DNA of 64,000 nucleotides from an uncultured cyanobacterium (GCA_903858015.1 CAIOGZ010000008.1:1-64000); one strand, 5' to 3'. Counted from the first letter of the stretch, positions 8,328-18,064 are shown. Numbers and translations: made by a program. The notes: generated from the sequence alone by a model not told the origin.

Positions 8328-10148
8328 ATGGCAGTGATCCAGGCCATTGATGCCACGACCCTGCGGGCCGTGGTGGGGGAGTTGCGGCAGCTGCTGCTGC
8401 CCAGCCGCTTTGAGAAGGCCCAACAGAGTGATCCCCACACGGTGCAGATTGCGCTGCGGGGCCTCGAAGCCTGCCATTGGCTTGAACTGGGCTGGCAGGC
8501 GGAGGCCCCCCGGCTGTTCGCCATCGCCCCGCCGCTGCGGCAGGGGGACGGCAGCACCCTGGCCCAGCAGCTGCAGCATGGTCTGCGCGGTCTGGCCTTG
8601 GTGGCCCTCGAGCAGCAGGGCTGGGAGCGGGTGGTGGAGTTGGGGTTCGCCCGCCGGCCGGGGGAGCCGATCCAACGCTGGCTGGTGCTTGAACTGATGG
8701 GTCGCCACAGCAACCTCTTCCTCCTCGACGAGCAGCGCCGCGTCATCGCCGCCGGCCGCCAGGTGCGTTCGGCCCAGTCGCGGCTGCGGCCGATCGGCAC
8801 CGGCGATCCCTATGCTCCGCCGCCGGCGCTGGCGGGCGATCCGCCCCGCTGCAGCGAGGCGTTCAGCGACTGGCAGCGGCGGCTCAGGGTGCTGCCCCTG
8901 GCCTTGGGCCGGGCCCTGCCGGACACCTACCAAGGGATCAGCCCCAGCCTGGCCCGCCAGCTCACCGATGGCCTGGAGATCGCTGGCCTGGAGACCGCTG
9001 GCCTGGAGACCGCTGCGTTGGAGATCGCTGGCCTGGAACCCGTGGGGTCGCTTCGGGATCGGCCGGCCGGGGATGGCCCCACCAGCCTGCTGGAGCTGCC
9101 GGTGGCGGCGCTGCGGAGCCACCACTGGCAGGCCCTGTTCCAACGCTGGCAGGCTTGGCTGGCTGCGGTGGAAGCCGATTGTTTCTGCTTCCAACTCGGC
9201 GGTGGTAGTGATTACCGCTGCTGGCAGCCGGGAGGGGCTGCAACGCCGAGCAGCCCGCCGCCGCCCCAGCCCGCTACGGCGGCTCCGATCAACCGGGCCC
9301 TCGCTGCCTACTACGGCGAACGGCTCGGCGGACGCCGCCTTGAACAACGCCGGGCGGCCCTGCGGCAGCGCTTGGAAGCGGCGCTGGCCAGGGAGAAGCG
9401 CGAACAGGAACGCCAGCAGACCCTGCTCGAGGCCACCGCCGACAGTGGCGCCCTGCAAGGGCAGGCCGATGCCCTCCTCTGCCTGGGCAACCCCTCCCGG
9501 GAGGAGATCGCCGCCGCCCAGAAGCTCTACCACCAGGCCCGGCGTCTGCGCCGAGCCGTGGCTTCGATCGAGCCCCGCCTGAACCTGCACCGCCAGCGGC
9601 GGGCCTGGCTGGAGGCCAGCCTCCACTTCCTCGTATTGAGCGACGGGCTCCCATCGCTGGGCGATTTGGAGGCGGAACTAGATGAGCAGCTGACACCGCG
9701 CCAGGGGGATCGCCGCCGCCGCCGCGCCGCCCCGACCCCCCAACCGCTCGAGCTGCGCTCCCCCGCTGGGCTGCGGCTGCAGGTGGGCCGCAACCATCGC
9801 CAGAACGACTGGATCAGCCTGCGCCAGGCCCGCCGGGGCGACCTCTGGTTCCACGCCCAGGAATGTCCGGGAAGTCATGTGGTGCTCAAGGCATCGGAGG
9901 CCGACCCCGGCCCCAGCGACCGGCAGGCGGCGGCTGATCTGGCGGCCCACTTCAGCCGGGCCCGCGGCAACGGCCGGGTGCCGGTGGTGATGGTGGCCAC
10001 GGAGCAGTTGCAACGGATCGCCGCCGCCGGGCCCGGCACCGTGCGCCACGAGGGTGGCGAGATTCTCTGGGGGGAGCCGGATCGGGCCCTGGCGCTGCTG
10101 AACCCGGCCCCGCCCCCGGCCGCGCCGGGCAGCCGGCGCAGCCGCTGA
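8328..10148 (+). CDS. NFACT-family protein (RqcH / fibronectin-binding A-like)
   Basis: A 606-residue protein with the NFACT architecture. The NFACT-N domain covers about residues 1-200, including [13 protein letters not shown]. Helix-hairpin-helix and coiled-coil sections follow (about 300-470, many Arg/Gln/Glu). The C-terminal NFACT-R domain contains [19 protein letters not shown] and the [15 protein letters not shown] motif. Bacterial members such as RqcH bind stalled 50S subunits and add C-terminal Ala tails, marking incomplete proteins for decay. GAGGAG at 8311-8316 is a suitable ribosome site for ATG 8328. Two oddities are a tandem GLETA-type insertion (8971-9040) and a 26-bp tandem repeat starting in the stop codon. 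Confidence 0.9.
   Translation: MAVIQAIDATTLRAVVGELRQLLLPSRFEKAQQSDPHTVQIALRGLEACHWLELGWQAEAPRLFAIAPPLRQGDGSTLAQQLQHGLRGLALVALEQQGWERVVELGFARRPGEPIQRWLVLELMGRHSNLFLLDEQRRVIAAGRQVRSAQSRLRPIGTGDPYAPPPALAGDPPRCSEAFSDWQRRLRVLPLALGRALPDTYQGISPSLARQLTDGLEIAGLETAGLETAALEIAGLEPVGSLRDRPAGDGPTSLLELPVAALRSHHWQALFQRWQAWLAAVEADCFCFQLGGGSDYRCWQPGGAATPSSPPPPQPATAAPINRALAAYYGERLGGRRLEQRRAALRQRLEAALAREKREQERQQTLLEATADSGALQGQADALLCLGNPSREEIAAAQKLYHQARRLRRAVASIEPRLNLHRQRRAWLEASLHFLVLSDGLPSLGDLEAELDEQLTPRQGDRRRRRAAPTPQPLELRSPAGLRLQVGRNHRQNDWISLRQARRGDLWFHAQECPGSHVVLKASEADPGPSDRQAAADLAAHFSRARGNGRVPVVMVATEQLQRIAAAGPGTVRHEGGEILWGEPDRALALLNPAPPPAAPGSRRSR
8971..9040 (+). repeat. In-frame 15-bp tandem repeat encoding [10 protein letters not shown] units in the NFACT gene
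   Basis: Five near-repeats of about 15 bp (GCCTGGAGATCGCTG and variants) encode [24 protein letters not shown]. They sit between the N-terminal domain and the middle helical region. The unit keeps the reading frame, so copy number can change without breaking the protein. It is probably a tolerated linker expansion. Confidence 0.8.
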
Positions 10149-10208
10149 AGCCGGCCGAACCGCCGGGCCGCCGAAGCTGGCCGAACCACCGGGCCGCTGC
10201 AGCCGGCC
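10147..10208. repeat. 26-bp tandem repeat beginning at the NFACT stop codon
   Basis: Two full units (10147-10172 and 10173-10198, GAAGCCGGCCGAACCGCCGG plus GCCGCC) and a partial third (10199-10208). The first unit starts inside the TGA stop (10146-10148). The array occupies half of the gap to tatC. It carries no T-run and no obvious hairpin beyond GC-rich inverted bits such as CCGGCC. Confidence 0.8.
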
Positions 10209-10271
10209 ACCCTGCCACCGCTGGCCCCCAGCTCCAGGCACAATTCCCCTGGATCCACCGACACCTTCCCC

Positions 10272-11102
10272 TTGCCCGAGCCCGACCTCCTGCCGGAGGC
10301 CGCCCAGCCGCTGCCCCCACCCCTGGCTCCGCTGCCCGCCCCCTCCCGGGCCAGCCTTGCTGCCGACCCGGATTCCGAAACCCCTGGCGAGGTGGAGATG
10401 ACCCTGGTCGAACATCTCGAGGAACTGCGTTGGCGGATTCTGCGCAGCCTGGTGGCGGTGGTGGCGGGGGCGGCCCTGTGTCTGGTGTTCGTGCGGCCTT
10501 TGGTGCGGCTGCTGGAGCTGCCGGCCGCCGGGATTCGCTTCCTGCAACTTGCGCCGGGGGAGTTTTTGTTCGTATCGCTCAAGGTGGCGGGTTATGCGGG
10601 CCTCACCCTCGCCCTCCCCTGGGTGCTGTTCGAGCTGCTGGCCTTCGTGTTGCCAGGATTGACGCGGCGGGAGCGGCGGCTGGTGGCCCCCGCCGTAGCC
10701 GGCTCTTCGCTGCTGTTTCTAGCTGGACTGGCCTTTGCCTGGTGGGCCCTGGTGCCTGCAGCCCTGCGCTTTCTGGTCAGCTATGGCGCCGATGTGGTGG
10801 AGCCGATTTGGTCGATTGAGCGCTATCTCGATTTCGTGCTGCTGCTGATGGTGGCCACGGCCCTGGCCTTCCAGCTGCCGGTGTTGCAGCTGGTGCTCGG
10901 TGCCCTGGGGCTGATCGACGCGCCCACAATGCTGCGGGCCTGGCGCTGGGTGGTGCTGGGCAGCGCCCTGGCCGGTGCGGTGTTGACCCCTTCCACCGAT
11001 CCGATCACGATGCTGCTGCTAGCCGGAGCAATCACGGCGCTCTATCTGGTGGGGGTTGGGCTGGTGGCCCTGAGCGGCAGCCGCCGGCCCGCCCAGGCTT
11101 GA
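10272..11102 (+). CDS. tatC: Sec-independent protein translocase TatC
   Basis: The twin-arginine signal receptor of the Tat pathway. The sequence shows the N-terminal MTLVEHLEELRWRILRSL motif and six membrane helices. Family positions include the conserved FLQLAPGEFLFVSLK segment between helices 1 and 2, PWVLFELLAFVLPGL, and the TPSTDPITMLLL motif before the last helices. A TTG start at 10272 gives 276 residues with a 42-residue Pro-rich leader. ATG at 10398, preceded by a GAGGTGGAG purine stretch, would give a more usual N-terminus and is a real alternative. A Tat substrate, the Rieske protein PetC, is encoded close downstream. Confidence 0.95.
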   Translation: MPEPDLLPEAAQPLPPPLAPLPAPSRASLAADPDSETPGEVEMTLVEHLEELRWRILRSLVAVVAGAALCLVFVRPLVRLLELPAAGIRFLQLAPGEFLFVSLKVAGYAGLTLALPWVLFELLAFVLPGLTRRERRLVAPAVAGSSLLFLAGLAFAWWALVPAALRFLVSYGADVVEPIWSIERYLDFVLLLMVATALAFQLPVLQLVLGALGLIDAPTMLRAWRWVVLGSALAGAVLTPSTDPITMLLLAGAITALYLVGVGLVALSGSRRPAQA

Positions 11103-11116
11103 GGCGCCCCTGCTGG

Positions 11117-11449
11117 CTAGAGCAGGAATTCACTCGCCCGTCCCTCCGGCAGCTGCAGCGGCAGCGAAAGGGCCTTGCCAAGCCGGGGACGGTCGCGGGT
11201 GGTGCTGAGCCACTGCCTCACCTGCTGCGCCACCCCGAGGCCATTGAGGGTGGCCGCCAGCTCGGCCAACTTGCTGGCGTAGGCCTCGGGGCTGAGCGGA
11301 AACGATTGCTGCTCCAGGTACCCCCACATCACCTGGAGGTAGAGGCGGTCTTGGCGCCGCACCAACTGGAGATCGTAGGAAGCCTTCCAGCGGGCCTGCA
11401 GCAGGGAGAGGATTTCGGCGCTGCTGAGGCTGGGCAGGGAATCGGTCAT
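11117..11449 (-). CDS. DUF3067 family protein (cyanobacteria/plastid-specific)
   Basis: A 110-residue soluble protein containing SSAEILSLLQARWKASYDL, the QVMWGYLEQQSFPL core and an LPxxRGxAxxF-like C-terminus (here LPEGRASEFLL). This pattern matches DUF3067, a family conserved in cyanobacteria and chloroplast-bearing eukaryotes and commonly found beside petC/petA. No catalytic motif is visible and the function is not established. It is transcribed toward tatC and divergently from petC, with about 120 bp between start codons, so the two may share a control region. ATG at 11449 is the start; the frame is open further upstream without coding character. Confidence 0.85.
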   Translation of the reverse strand: MTDSLPSLSSAEILSLLQARWKASYDLQLVRRQDRLYLQVMWGYLEQQSFPLSPEAYASKLAELAATLNGLGVAQQVRQWLSTTRDRPRLGKALSLPLQLPEGRASEFLL

Positions 11450-11569
11450 GGCAAGCGCTAACAACGCATACGTGAAGCCTTCCATCCACGGCCCTGGCCA
11501 GGGCCCCGGCCCGGACCGGACGCAGTTCATAATGGCCGGCGATGCCCTGATGACAACGGAACGGTTCGT

Positions 11570-12127
11570 ATGACCCAGATCCCTGCGGCCTCCTCCAACC
11601 CATCCAGCGGCGATGTGCCCGGCATGGGTCGCCGGCAGTTCATGAACCTGCTCACCTTCGGCTCGGTGACAGGCGTTGCCCTGGCCGCCCTCTACCCGGT
11701 GGTGAACTACTTCATCCCCCCCCGGGCGGCTGGCGGCGGTGGTGGCACCACCGCCAAGGATGCGGCTGGCAACAGTGTGACCCTCTCCGGCTGGCTGGCC
11801 GACCACAAGGAGGGCGACCGCAGCCTGGTGCAGGGCCTGAAGGGGGATCCCACCTACCTGGTGGTGGAGGGCCCAGAAGCGATCGGCACCTACGGCATCA
11901 ACGCCATCTGCACGCACCTGGGCTGCGTGGTGCCCTGGAACAGTGGCGCCAATAAGTTCCAGTGCCCCTGCCACGGCAGCCAGTACGACGCCACCGGCAA
12001 GGTGGTGCGCGGACCGGCCCCGCTCTCCCTGGCCCTGGCCCACGTCAGCGTTGAGAACGACAACGTGTTTCTCGGCCAGTGGACCGAAACCGACTTCCGC
12101 ACCGGCGACAAGCCCTGGTGGGTTTGA
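11570..12127 (+). CDS. petC: Cytochrome b6f complex Rieske iron-sulfur subunit
   Basis: A 185-residue protein. A twin-arginine motif RRQFMN (residues 21-26) precedes the single membrane helix (about 28-48), consistent with Tat-dependent insertion. The soluble domain carries the two cluster-binding boxes CTHLGC (114-119) and CPCHGS (132-137), and a Gly-rich hinge (about 54-60) links anchor and head. It transfers electrons from plastoquinol to cytochrome f at the lumenal side of the b6f complex. petA follows after 62 bp, the usual petCA operon. Confidence 0.97.
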   Translation: MTQIPAASSNPSSGDVPGMGRRQFMNLLTFGSVTGVALAALYPVVNYFIPPRAAGGGGGTTAKDAAGNSVTLSGWLADHKEGDRSLVQGLKGDPTYLVVEGPEAIGTYGINAICTHLGCVVPWNSGANKFQCPCHGSQYDATGKVVRGPAPLSLALAHVSVENDNVFLGQWTETDFRTGDKPWWV

Positions 12128-12189
12128 TCCCGCCCGATTCCCTCCCCGCGCTTCACCACCTGCCGCCCGCGTTCGCCCGATCCACCGCC

Positions 12190-13134
12190 ATGCGACGTTT
12201 CTTCTCCTCCCTGCTCGGTTGCCTGCTCACCCTCAGCCTGGGGGCCGGCGTACTGCTGAGCGCCGCCAGCCCCAGCTGGGCCTATCCCTTCTGGGCCCAG
12301 CAGAACTACGCCAGCCCCCGCGAGGCCACTGGCAAGATCGTTTGCGCCAATTGCCACCTCGCCAAGAAAGTCACCCAGGTGGAGCTGCCCCAGGCCGTCT
12401 TCCCCGACACCGTGTTCAAGGCTGAGGTGGAGATTCCCTACGACAGCACGATCCAGCAGGTGGCCGGCGATGGCAGCCCCACCGGCCTCAATGTGGGTGC
12501 GGTGGTGATGCTGCCCGAGGGCTTCAAGCTCGCCCCGCCGGAGCGGCTCAGCGAGGAGCTTAAGGAGGAGACCGCCGGGATTTACTACACCCAATACAGC
12601 GAAACCCAGCCGAATATTTTGTTGGTTGGCCCCTTGCCCGGTGACCAGCACAAGAAGATTGTCTTCCCGGTGCTCTCCCCCGATCCCGCCACCGACAGCG
12701 CCATTCACTTCGGCAAGTATCAGGTTCATGTCGGTGCCAACCGCGGCCGCGGCCAGGTAACCCCCACCGGTGAGAAGACCAACAACGGCGTATTCACCGC
12801 TTCTGCGGCCGGCACGATCTCGGCGATCACCCCAGCTGAGAAGGGCGCCACTGTGGTGGAGATCAGCACCGCCGATGGCAGCGTCAGTGAAACGATTCCG
12901 GCCGGCCCCAGCCTGCAGGTGGCTGTGGGCGATGTGGTGACGGCTGGTGCCGCCCTCACCAACGATCCCAACGTCGGGGGCTTCGGCCAGGTGGATGTGG
13001 AAGTGGTGCTCCAAAACCCGCTTCGCATCTATGGCCTACTTGCCTTATTCGCCCTGGTGGCCCTCACCCAGATTCTGCTGGTGCTCAAGAAGCGTCAGGT
13101 GGAGAAGGTGCAGGCCGCCGAGGGCATTCTCTGA
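12190..13134 (+). CDS. petA: Cytochrome f (apocytochrome f)
   Basis: A 314-residue precursor. The signal peptide (residues 1-31) ends SWA, giving a mature protein that begins YPFWAQQNY. The mature N-terminal Tyr is itself the axial haem ligand in cytochrome f. The haem-attachment motif is CANCH (52-56), and a C-terminal helix (about 285-304) anchors the protein in the thylakoid, followed by KKRQVEKVQ on the stromal side. ATG 12190 is chosen over the in-frame codon at 12079 because it starts the signal peptide and the earlier part overlaps petC. It is transcribed with petC. Confidence 0.97.
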   Translation: MRRFFSSLLGCLLTLSLGAGVLLSAASPSWAYPFWAQQNYASPREATGKIVCANCHLAKKVTQVELPQAVFPDTVFKAEVEIPYDSTIQQVAGDGSPTGLNVGAVVMLPEGFKLAPPERLSEELKEETAGIYYTQYSETQPNILLVGPLPGDQHKKIVFPVLSPDPATDSAIHFGKYQVHVGANRGRGQVTPTGEKTNNGVFTASAAGTISAITPAEKGATVVEISTADGSVSETIPAGPSLQVAVGDVVTAGAALTNDPNVGGFGQVDVEVVLQNPLRIYGLLALFALVALTQILLVLKKRQVEKVQAAEGIL

Positions 13135-13184
13135 TCGGGATCTTGCCCTTCCTGCTGTTCGCCCCCAGGTCCCTGGCCCTTCTG

Positions 13185-14069
13185 ATGCCAAAGAACGCCC
13201 TCCCCGTGGCGGTGTTCACCTCTCCGGGCCCCCTGGTTTTCCAGCTGGGGCCCCTTTCCTTACGCTGGTATGGACTGCTAATCGCCAGCGCCGTGTTGAT
13301 CGGGCTGGTGCTGGCCATCCGCCTCGGCCGGCGCCGCGGCATCGACCCCAACTTGATCGCCGATTTGCTGCCGCTGCTGGTGGCCGGCGCGGTGATCGGG
13401 GCGCGCAGCTATTACGTGGCCCTGGAATGGCGCCAGTACCAGGGTCACTGGCTCGATGCGCTGGCCATCTGGCGGGGCGGCATCGCCATCCATGGGGCCC
13501 TGATCGGTGGCAGCCTGGCCACCCTGATCTATTGTCGCTGGCGCCAGCAGCCGTTCTGGACGCTGCTCGATGTGCTGGTGCCTTCCTTAGCCCTGGGCCA
13601 GGCGATCGGGCGATGGGGCAACTTTTTCAACTCCGAGGCCTTCGGATTGCCCACCAATTTGCCTTGGAAACTGACCATTCTTGAGCAGTATCGGCCGATC
13701 GAATTTCGCGATGCTCAGACATTCCATCCCACCTTTCTCTATGAATCCCTCTGGAATCTGGGGGTTTTTGCCCTGCTGCTCAGCCTGTTCCGGGCCGCCT
13801 CCCGGGGCAGGATCCAGCTGCCGGCCGGGGCGCTGAGCTGCGTGTATCTGATGGCCTACAGCAGCGGCCGGGTTTGGATCGAGGCCTTGCGCCTCGATCC
13901 GCTCTGCCTGCTCTCCGATCCCCCCTTTTGTGAGGGAGGGCTGCGCATGGCCCAGCTGGTCAGCCTGCTGCTGATCTGCCTTGGTGCCGTGGGGCTGTGG
14001 TGGCTTTACGGCCGCCAGCAACCCCTGCCCGATCCCGCTTTTCCCCGCCGCGGCGGCTCCCAACCATGA
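13185..14069 (+). CDS. lgt: Prolipoprotein diacylglyceryl transferase
   Basis: A 294-residue polytopic membrane enzyme that moves diacylglycerol from phosphatidylglycerol to the lipobox cysteine of prolipoproteins, the first step of lipoprotein maturation. It shows the N-terminal RWYGLLIA segment, the IHGALIGG motif and the Lgt signature [17 protein letters not shown], plus [12 protein letters not shown] in the later part. ATG at 13185 is preferred over the TTG at 13143, which would add 14 residues. The stop overlaps the cobM start (ATGA at 14066-14069), so the two are translationally coupled. One likely client in this window is the lipoprotein-type sulfate-binding protein at 49.4 kb. Confidence 0.96.
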   Translation: MPKNALPVAVFTSPGPLVFQLGPLSLRWYGLLIASAVLIGLVLAIRLGRRRGIDPNLIADLLPLLVAGAVIGARSYYVALEWRQYQGHWLDALAIWRGGIAIHGALIGGSLATLIYCRWRQQPFWTLLDVLVPSLALGQAIGRWGNFFNSEAFGLPTNLPWKLTILEQYRPIEFRDAQTFHPTFLYESLWNLGVFALLLSLFRAASRGRIQLPAGALSCVYLMAYSSGRVWIEALRLDPLCLLSDPPFCEGGLRMAQLVSLLLICLGAVGLWWLYGRQQPLPDPAFPRRGGSQP

Positions 14070-14860
14070 ACGGCGCCCCTAGCAGCGGCCATCCATCCCG
14101 GCCCTGCGTCCAGATCGTGGGGGCAGGCCCCGGCGCCCCGGACCTGCTCACCCTGCGGGCAGCCCGGTTGATCGAGGCCGCCGAGGTGCTGCTGTGGACG
14201 GACTCGCTGATCAACCCCCAGATCGCGGCCCTGGCCCCGGCAGCCTGCGAAAGGATCCGCACCAGCAGCCTCACCTTGGAGGAGGTGCTGGCGCTGACGG
14301 TGGAGCGGGCCCGCGCCGGCCTGCGGGTGGTGCGCCTCCATGATGGCGATCCCTGCCTCTACGGCGCCCTGGCCGAGCAGATCTGTGGCCTGGCCGATGC
14401 CGCCATCGACGTGGAGGTGGTGCCCGGGCTCAGTGCCTACCAGGCCACGGCCGCTGCCCTCGGCCAGGAACTCACCATCCCCGGCCTGGTGCAGACGATC
14501 GTGCTCAGCCGGGCCGGCGGCCGCACCGGCGTGCCGGAAGCGGAAGCGTTAGCCCGGCTGGCCGCGCTGCGGGCTTCCCTCTGCCTTTATCTGAGTGCCC
14601 GCCATGTCGAGGAGGTGCAGCAGGAGTTGCTGCGTCACTATCCCGCCGACACCCCGGTGGCGATCGGCTACCGCGTTAGCTGGCCCGACCAGTGGCTGAC
14701 GGTGGTGCCCTTGGAGGCGATGGCCAGCACAAGCCGGGAACGGGATTTGATCCGTACCACCCTCTACATCGTCAGCCCAGCCCTGGCGGCGGCCGGTACA
14801 ACCCGCTCGCGGCTCTACTCCGCCAGCCACAGCCACCTGTTTCGCGGCGGTGCTGTTTAA
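14066..14860 (+). CDS. cobM: Precorrin-4 / cobalt-precorrin-4 C11-methyltransferase
   Basis: A 264-residue SAM-dependent uroporphyrin-III-type methyltransferase that methylates C11 in corrin-ring synthesis. The N-terminal [22 protein letters not shown] is the family loop, followed by the [15 protein letters not shown] motif, the [21 protein letters not shown] segment and the [13 protein letters not shown] region, matching CobM/CbiF more closely than CobI or CobJ. The ATG overlaps the lgt stop by the ATGA arrangement. It is followed by a hairpin at 14880-14901 and the convergent EcsC-type gene. Confidence 0.95.
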   Translation: MNGAPSSGHPSRPCVQIVGAGPGAPDLLTLRAARLIEAAEVLLWTDSLINPQIAALAPAACERIRTSSLTLEEVLALTVERARAGLRVVRLHDGDPCLYGALAEQICGLADAAIDVEVVPGLSAYQATAAALGQELTIPGLVQTIVLSRAGGRTGVPEAEALARLAALRASLCLYLSARHVEEVQQELLRHYPADTPVAIGYRVSWPDQWLTVVPLEAMASTSRERDLIRTTLYIVSPALAAAGTTRSRLYSASHSHLFRGGAV

Positions 14861-14879
14861 CCTGCAATCGCTAAGTTTA

Positions 14880-14901
14880 GCTAAAAATCTGTAATTTTAG
14901 C
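14880..14901. terminator. Possible bidirectional terminator between cobM and the EcsC-type gene
   Basis: GCTAAAA (14880-14886) and TTTTAGC (14895-14901) form a seven-base stem with an eight-base loop in an unusually AT-rich patch. The A and T runs inside the stem could serve both strands. It overlaps the last codons of the convergent downstream gene. The stem is short and AT-rich, so confidence is moderate. Confidence 0.45.
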
Positions 14902-15619
14902 CGAGAATCTCCACGTCAATCACCGTGACGTCCTCGCTGCAGGAGTGGGGGACGCGGCTGCCCAGTTCGGCGGCCGCCCAGCCGCCTAGCTGGCGGGTGA
15001 GCATGTAATCGATGCCGCCGCCGACCACCCCGCCCAGCAACGGAATGGCGTGGTGCAGGTTCAGCACCCCCTGGCCACTGAAGCGGCTGATCAGGCGAAA
15101 GCCCACGGCCTGGTTCAAGGCCGCCAGGGCCTGGGGGGGCAGCCGCTGCAGCCGGGCCTGCAGGAACCGTTGGCTGGCCTTGACCCCCAGCTGCTTCAAC
15201 ACTTCCCCGGCCTCCTCGCCAATCAGGGTGAGCAGGATCTGGGTGCGCACCGCCTGATGCTCTAAATCAAAGCCATAGAGGTGGGCGATCGCCGCCACCA
15301 TGCGGGTCTGAATCACCCAGGTGGCGGTGACCGCCGCCGGCAGCTGCAGCGGCAGCAGGGCGAAGCCCCCCAGACCGGTTAAAAAGCCCGTGCCCCCATT
15401 CCAGCGGGCCTGGTCTTCGATCAGTTGGTCGATGGCCGGGCGCAGTCCCAGCCGCGCCGTCCTGGGGCGGTAGTCCTCGGCGAGTTGCACAGCGGTTTTG
15501 AGCCGCAGCGGCTCGGCGCCCGGCAGCGGGTTGGGAATCGGCGCCCCCTCCATGCCCCAGCGCACGACCGACGCCACCAGCTGCTGGGCCCAGGCCTGCG
15601 GTTCGGGGATCGGATCCAT
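14897..15619 (-). CDS. EcsC family protein
   Basis: A 240-residue protein matching the EcsC family. It has the substrate-free N-terminal segment, then RWNGGTGFLTGLGGFALLPLQLPAAVTATWVIQTR, a glycine-rich amphipathic or membrane-associated stretch, then helices with HLYGFDLEHQAVRTQILLTLIG and a C-terminal PLLGGVVGGGIDYMLTRQ. EcsC is encoded with an ABC exporter in Bacillus, but its biochemical role is unknown and no exporter adjoins it here. ATG at 15619 gives a clean start; the frame remains open into mqo but without coding character. mqo ends 37 bp upstream on the same strand, so they may be co-transcribed. Confidence 0.8.
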   Translation of the reverse strand: MDPIPEPQAWAQQLVASVVRWGMEGAPIPNPLPGAEPLRLKTAVQLAEDYRPRTARLGLRPAIDQLIEDQARWNGGTGFLTGLGGFALLPLQLPAAVTATWVIQTRMVAAIAHLYGFDLEHQAVRTQILLTLIGEEAGEVLKQLGVKASQRFLQARLQRLPPQALAALNQAVGFRLISRFSGQGVLNLHHAIPLLGGVVGGGIDYMLTRQLGGWAAAELGSRVPHSCSEDVTVIDVEILG

Positions 15620-15656
15620 GGCTCGGCCACAGCCTGGTAGTTGGAAGGCCTTCAAC

Positions 15657-17150
15657 CTACGCAGCTTGGGGGGCCGCTTCAACCGCCCCGGCCGGGTTCG
15701 GGTTCCCCACCAGTTCCGCCTCCAGGCGCTGGCGATCAAACCGGCAACCGAGCCGGGCCGTGATCGCCTCCAGATCGCGCAGGGCGTTACCCAGGCAGCA
15801 GGTGCCCCCCGGCGAGGGGGTGACATTGAAGCTGAGGCCGGGCATCGCCTCAATCCGGATCTCCCCCAACAGCAGCTTGCGGGCGCGGCGATCGATCAGC
15901 TGGGGGCGGATGCCGCCATAGCCCTTGGCGAAGCGCAAATCCTCCAGCTGGAGCGAGGGCACAATTTTGCGGGCATCGGCCAGGAACAGCCGCCGCCGCA
16001 GCCAGGGCAGCTCAAACAGCAGGTTGCGCAGAATGTAGTTGCGGATGTCGGCTACCTTGAACAGCTGCCACAGCACCGTCAGCACGGCCCGATCGAGCCG
16101 GAGCACCCGCAGGAATTCCCAGAACGAGGCGGGGCGGTAACGCTCCAGCAATGGCAGCAGCAGGGCGGTGGGCCCAAAGCGGGTCTGGCCGGGGGCGCGT
16201 ACATCGGGATCGCCGTGGATTGCGGCGAAGGGCAGCTTGTCGTTTTGAACGGTGTAGACCTTGCCGTTGAGCAGATCGGGGGTGAAGTAAAAGCTGCCGG
16301 CTACCGGCAGGCAGGAATACTCCAGCCCGTAGCCCAGTTGCTGGGCCAGCAGCAGGCTATGGGCACCGGCGGCCACCACCACGTGGCGGGCCCGCACTTC
16401 GCTGGCGGCCACGCTGCTGTTGGGGCCGGGGCCCAGCACCACCTTGAAGCCATCCCCTTCCGGTTCGATCCTTTCGACGCTGGTGCCGAGTCGCAGGTCG
16501 AGCTGGCGGCCGCTGGCGGCCATGGACCGGCGGGCCTCGGCCACAAACGATTCGGCCAGGGCTTCGTAGTCCACCGCCGTGGGGGAATGGCGGATGCCGA
16601 TCGCCACGATCGGGTCCGGCCGGAGCTGGCCATCGACCAAGGCCACCTGCGGCTCCCATGCCGCGATCGCCTCCGCCTCCAGCAGCTCCATCGCTGGAAA
16701 ATGGGGCGAGAACTGGGCGAAGCGTTGCCGCAACAGGGCGCCTTCCGCTTCACCCACCGCCAGCACCATCTTGGGGGTGCGAAACACGCAGCGGTCGCGC
16801 ACGGCCGGATCGAGCAGATCGCCGTAACGGCCAATCATGGCGGCGGTGCGCTGCACCTTGAGCGCCTTCTCCAGGGTGTAGTTGGTCTCGATATCGCCGC
16901 AGTGGATGGTTTGGCTGTTGCTGGTGGCCTTGGAATTGACCTGGGCGAGCTGGCCGTAGCGCTCCACCAGGGCGATGCGGGAAAGATCGGTGTAACGGGC
17001 CAGCTCAAACAGCAGCGCTGTGCCACACACACCGCCACCCACCACCAGCACGTCAACGGCGGCCAGGTTGGTAGCGGGGGGTGGCGGGGAGGGGTTATCC
17101 AGGGACTTGGCGGAAGGCACGGCAACGGGGACGCTGACAACGGATCTCAC
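15657..17150 (-). CDS. mqo: Malate:quinone oxidoreductase-type FAD-dependent enzyme
   Basis: A 497-residue flavoprotein. The dinucleotide-binding motif VLVVGGGVCGTALLFELAR lies near residues 34-52, followed by LVERYGQLAQVNSKATSNSQTIHCGDIETNY, a typical Mqo substrate-side region. Later segments include RHVVVAAGAHSLLLAQQLGYG, PVAGSFYFTPDLL and a C-terminal FNVTPSPGGTCCLGNALRD. Membrane-associated Mqo oxidises malate to oxaloacetate and passes electrons to quinone. The L-2-hydroxyglutarate/FAD oxidoreductase family is related, so substrate identity is inferred. It lies close upstream of the EcsC-type gene on the same strand. Confidence 0.88.
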   Translation of the reverse strand: MRSVVSVPVAVPSAKSLDNPSPPPPATNLAAVDVLVVGGGVCGTALLFELARYTDLSRIALVERYGQLAQVNSKATSNSQTIHCGDIETNYTLEKALKVQRTAAMIGRYGDLLDPAVRDRCVFRTPKMVLAVGEAEGALLRQRFAQFSPHFPAMELLEAEAIAAWEPQVALVDGQLRPDPIVAIGIRHSPTAVDYEALAESFVAEARRSMAASGRQLDLRLGTSVERIEPEGDGFKVVLGPGPNSSVAASEVRARHVVVAAGAHSLLLAQQLGYGLEYSCLPVAGSFYFTPDLLNGKVYTVQNDKLPFAAIHGDPDVRAPGQTRFGPTALLLPLLERYRPASFWEFLRVLRLDRAVLTVLWQLFKVADIRNYILRNLLFELPWLRRRLFLADARKIVPSLQLEDLRFAKGYGGIRPQLIDRRARKLLLGEIRIEAMPGLSFNVTPSPGGTCCLGNALRDLEAITARLGCRFDRQRLEAELVGNPNPAGAVEAAPQAA

Positions 17151-17313
17151 CCCAGAACGGGTAACCGGGCTGCAAACCCAGCGGCAAACCGAACGGGCAA
17201 GGGAGCTGGCCAGGGGGCCAACCCCAGACCATGCTGACCGATGGCCTGGACCCCTGAGGGGGGTCGTGATCTATGCTGCAACAACGGCGGCCGCTTCGTG
17301 GGCAGCCAATCAG

Positions 17314-17385
<72 letters not shown>

Positions 17386-18064
17386 TCCCATTTAAGTTGC
17401 CTAGTTTAATATAGGTTCGATCCGTTCGTTTGGCTCCAGGCCAAGTGGCTGGCCTAGGGCGGGGTTGTCAAGGTAAGAATGAAGGCAAGAATCAACATAG
17501 AGATCAAAGTAAAGACTGGTTGATAATCGTGGAAGTTGTTTCGTTGTGGAGGCTGTAGGGCCAATGCCGAGCCGCTCTCTTTGGTTCTCTCGGGTCCGGT
17601 GATGGAGATCTCTGCTTCAAGCTGATGCCGGCGGTCCCCGTAGCAACGCCAGGGGCGATTGTTCGATATGCCCTGGAACGACCAGCGACCGATTGCCAGC
17701 GGAGCCTATGGGCCAAACCAATCTTCGCCGAGCCAATCTTCACCAAGGCAGTGGTTACCAAGGCAGTCGTTACCAAGGCAGTCGTTACCAAGGCAGTCGT
17801 TACCAAGGCAGTCGTTACCAAGGCAGTCGTTACCAAGGCAGTCGTTACCAAGGCAGTCGTCCCTGTCCCGATCTGCCGTCATCCTTGTTATGACTCGAAG
17901 CTTACCATTTGAATTGTTACTATCCCAGCTGTTGTTAGCCCAATCGCCTCCCTCCAAGTTCCAGCTGGAGGCCAGGTTTTCCGTATCGGCTAACACCGTT
18001 GAGCTGGCCTGTGGCTGCAGGGGTTGGCATACTTTGGGTCAAAGCGGAACCAAGGAAGCTGGCC
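17386..18064. other. 679-bp spacer with no convincing gene; holds a 15-bp tandem array
   Basis: Between the tRNA and the RodZ-like gene I see no protein with family features. Several frames are open on both strands, but mainly because a 15-bp repeat (17715-17864) contains no stop in any frame and keeps each frame in phase. The peptides they would encode are runs such as TKAVV, RQSLP or GNDCL with no homology I recognise. The last part contains an AGGAAG ribosome site (18053-18058) serving the GTG at 18065. Confidence 0.6.
17715..17864. repeat. 15-bp tandem repeat array, eight copies plus two diverged copies
   Basis: The core unit AAGGCAGTCGTTACC begins at 17745 (one variant base), 17760, 17775, 17790, 17805, 17820, 17835 and 17850 (3' part altered). 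Six copies are identical. Two older units of the same length, CCAATCTTCGCCGAG and CCAATCTTCACCAAG, precede it from 17715. There are no spacers, so it is not a CRISPR. Near-identity of the central copies suggests recent slippage. Confidence 0.9.

Noticed and set aside
7701-9626. A 641-residue open frame on the minus strand running beyond gmk across the NFACT gene
   Set aside because: Only the last 197 residues are guanylate kinase; the rest is antisense of the NFACT gene and has the Gln/Arg/Pro-rich look of an out-of-frame GC-rich sequence.
14060-14066. Cobalamin riboswitch upstream of cobM
   Set aside because: cobM overlaps the lgt stop, leaving no room for a leader RNA, and I saw no riboswitch-like structure before lgt.
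17745-17864. CRISPR array
   Set aside because: Units are directly adjacent with no spacers and are only 15 bp, and no cas gene is nearby.
17504-17996. Short proteins encoded by the 15-bp repeat on either strand
   Set aside because: Open frames exist only because the unit has no stop in any frame. No ribosome site or family signal supports any of them.
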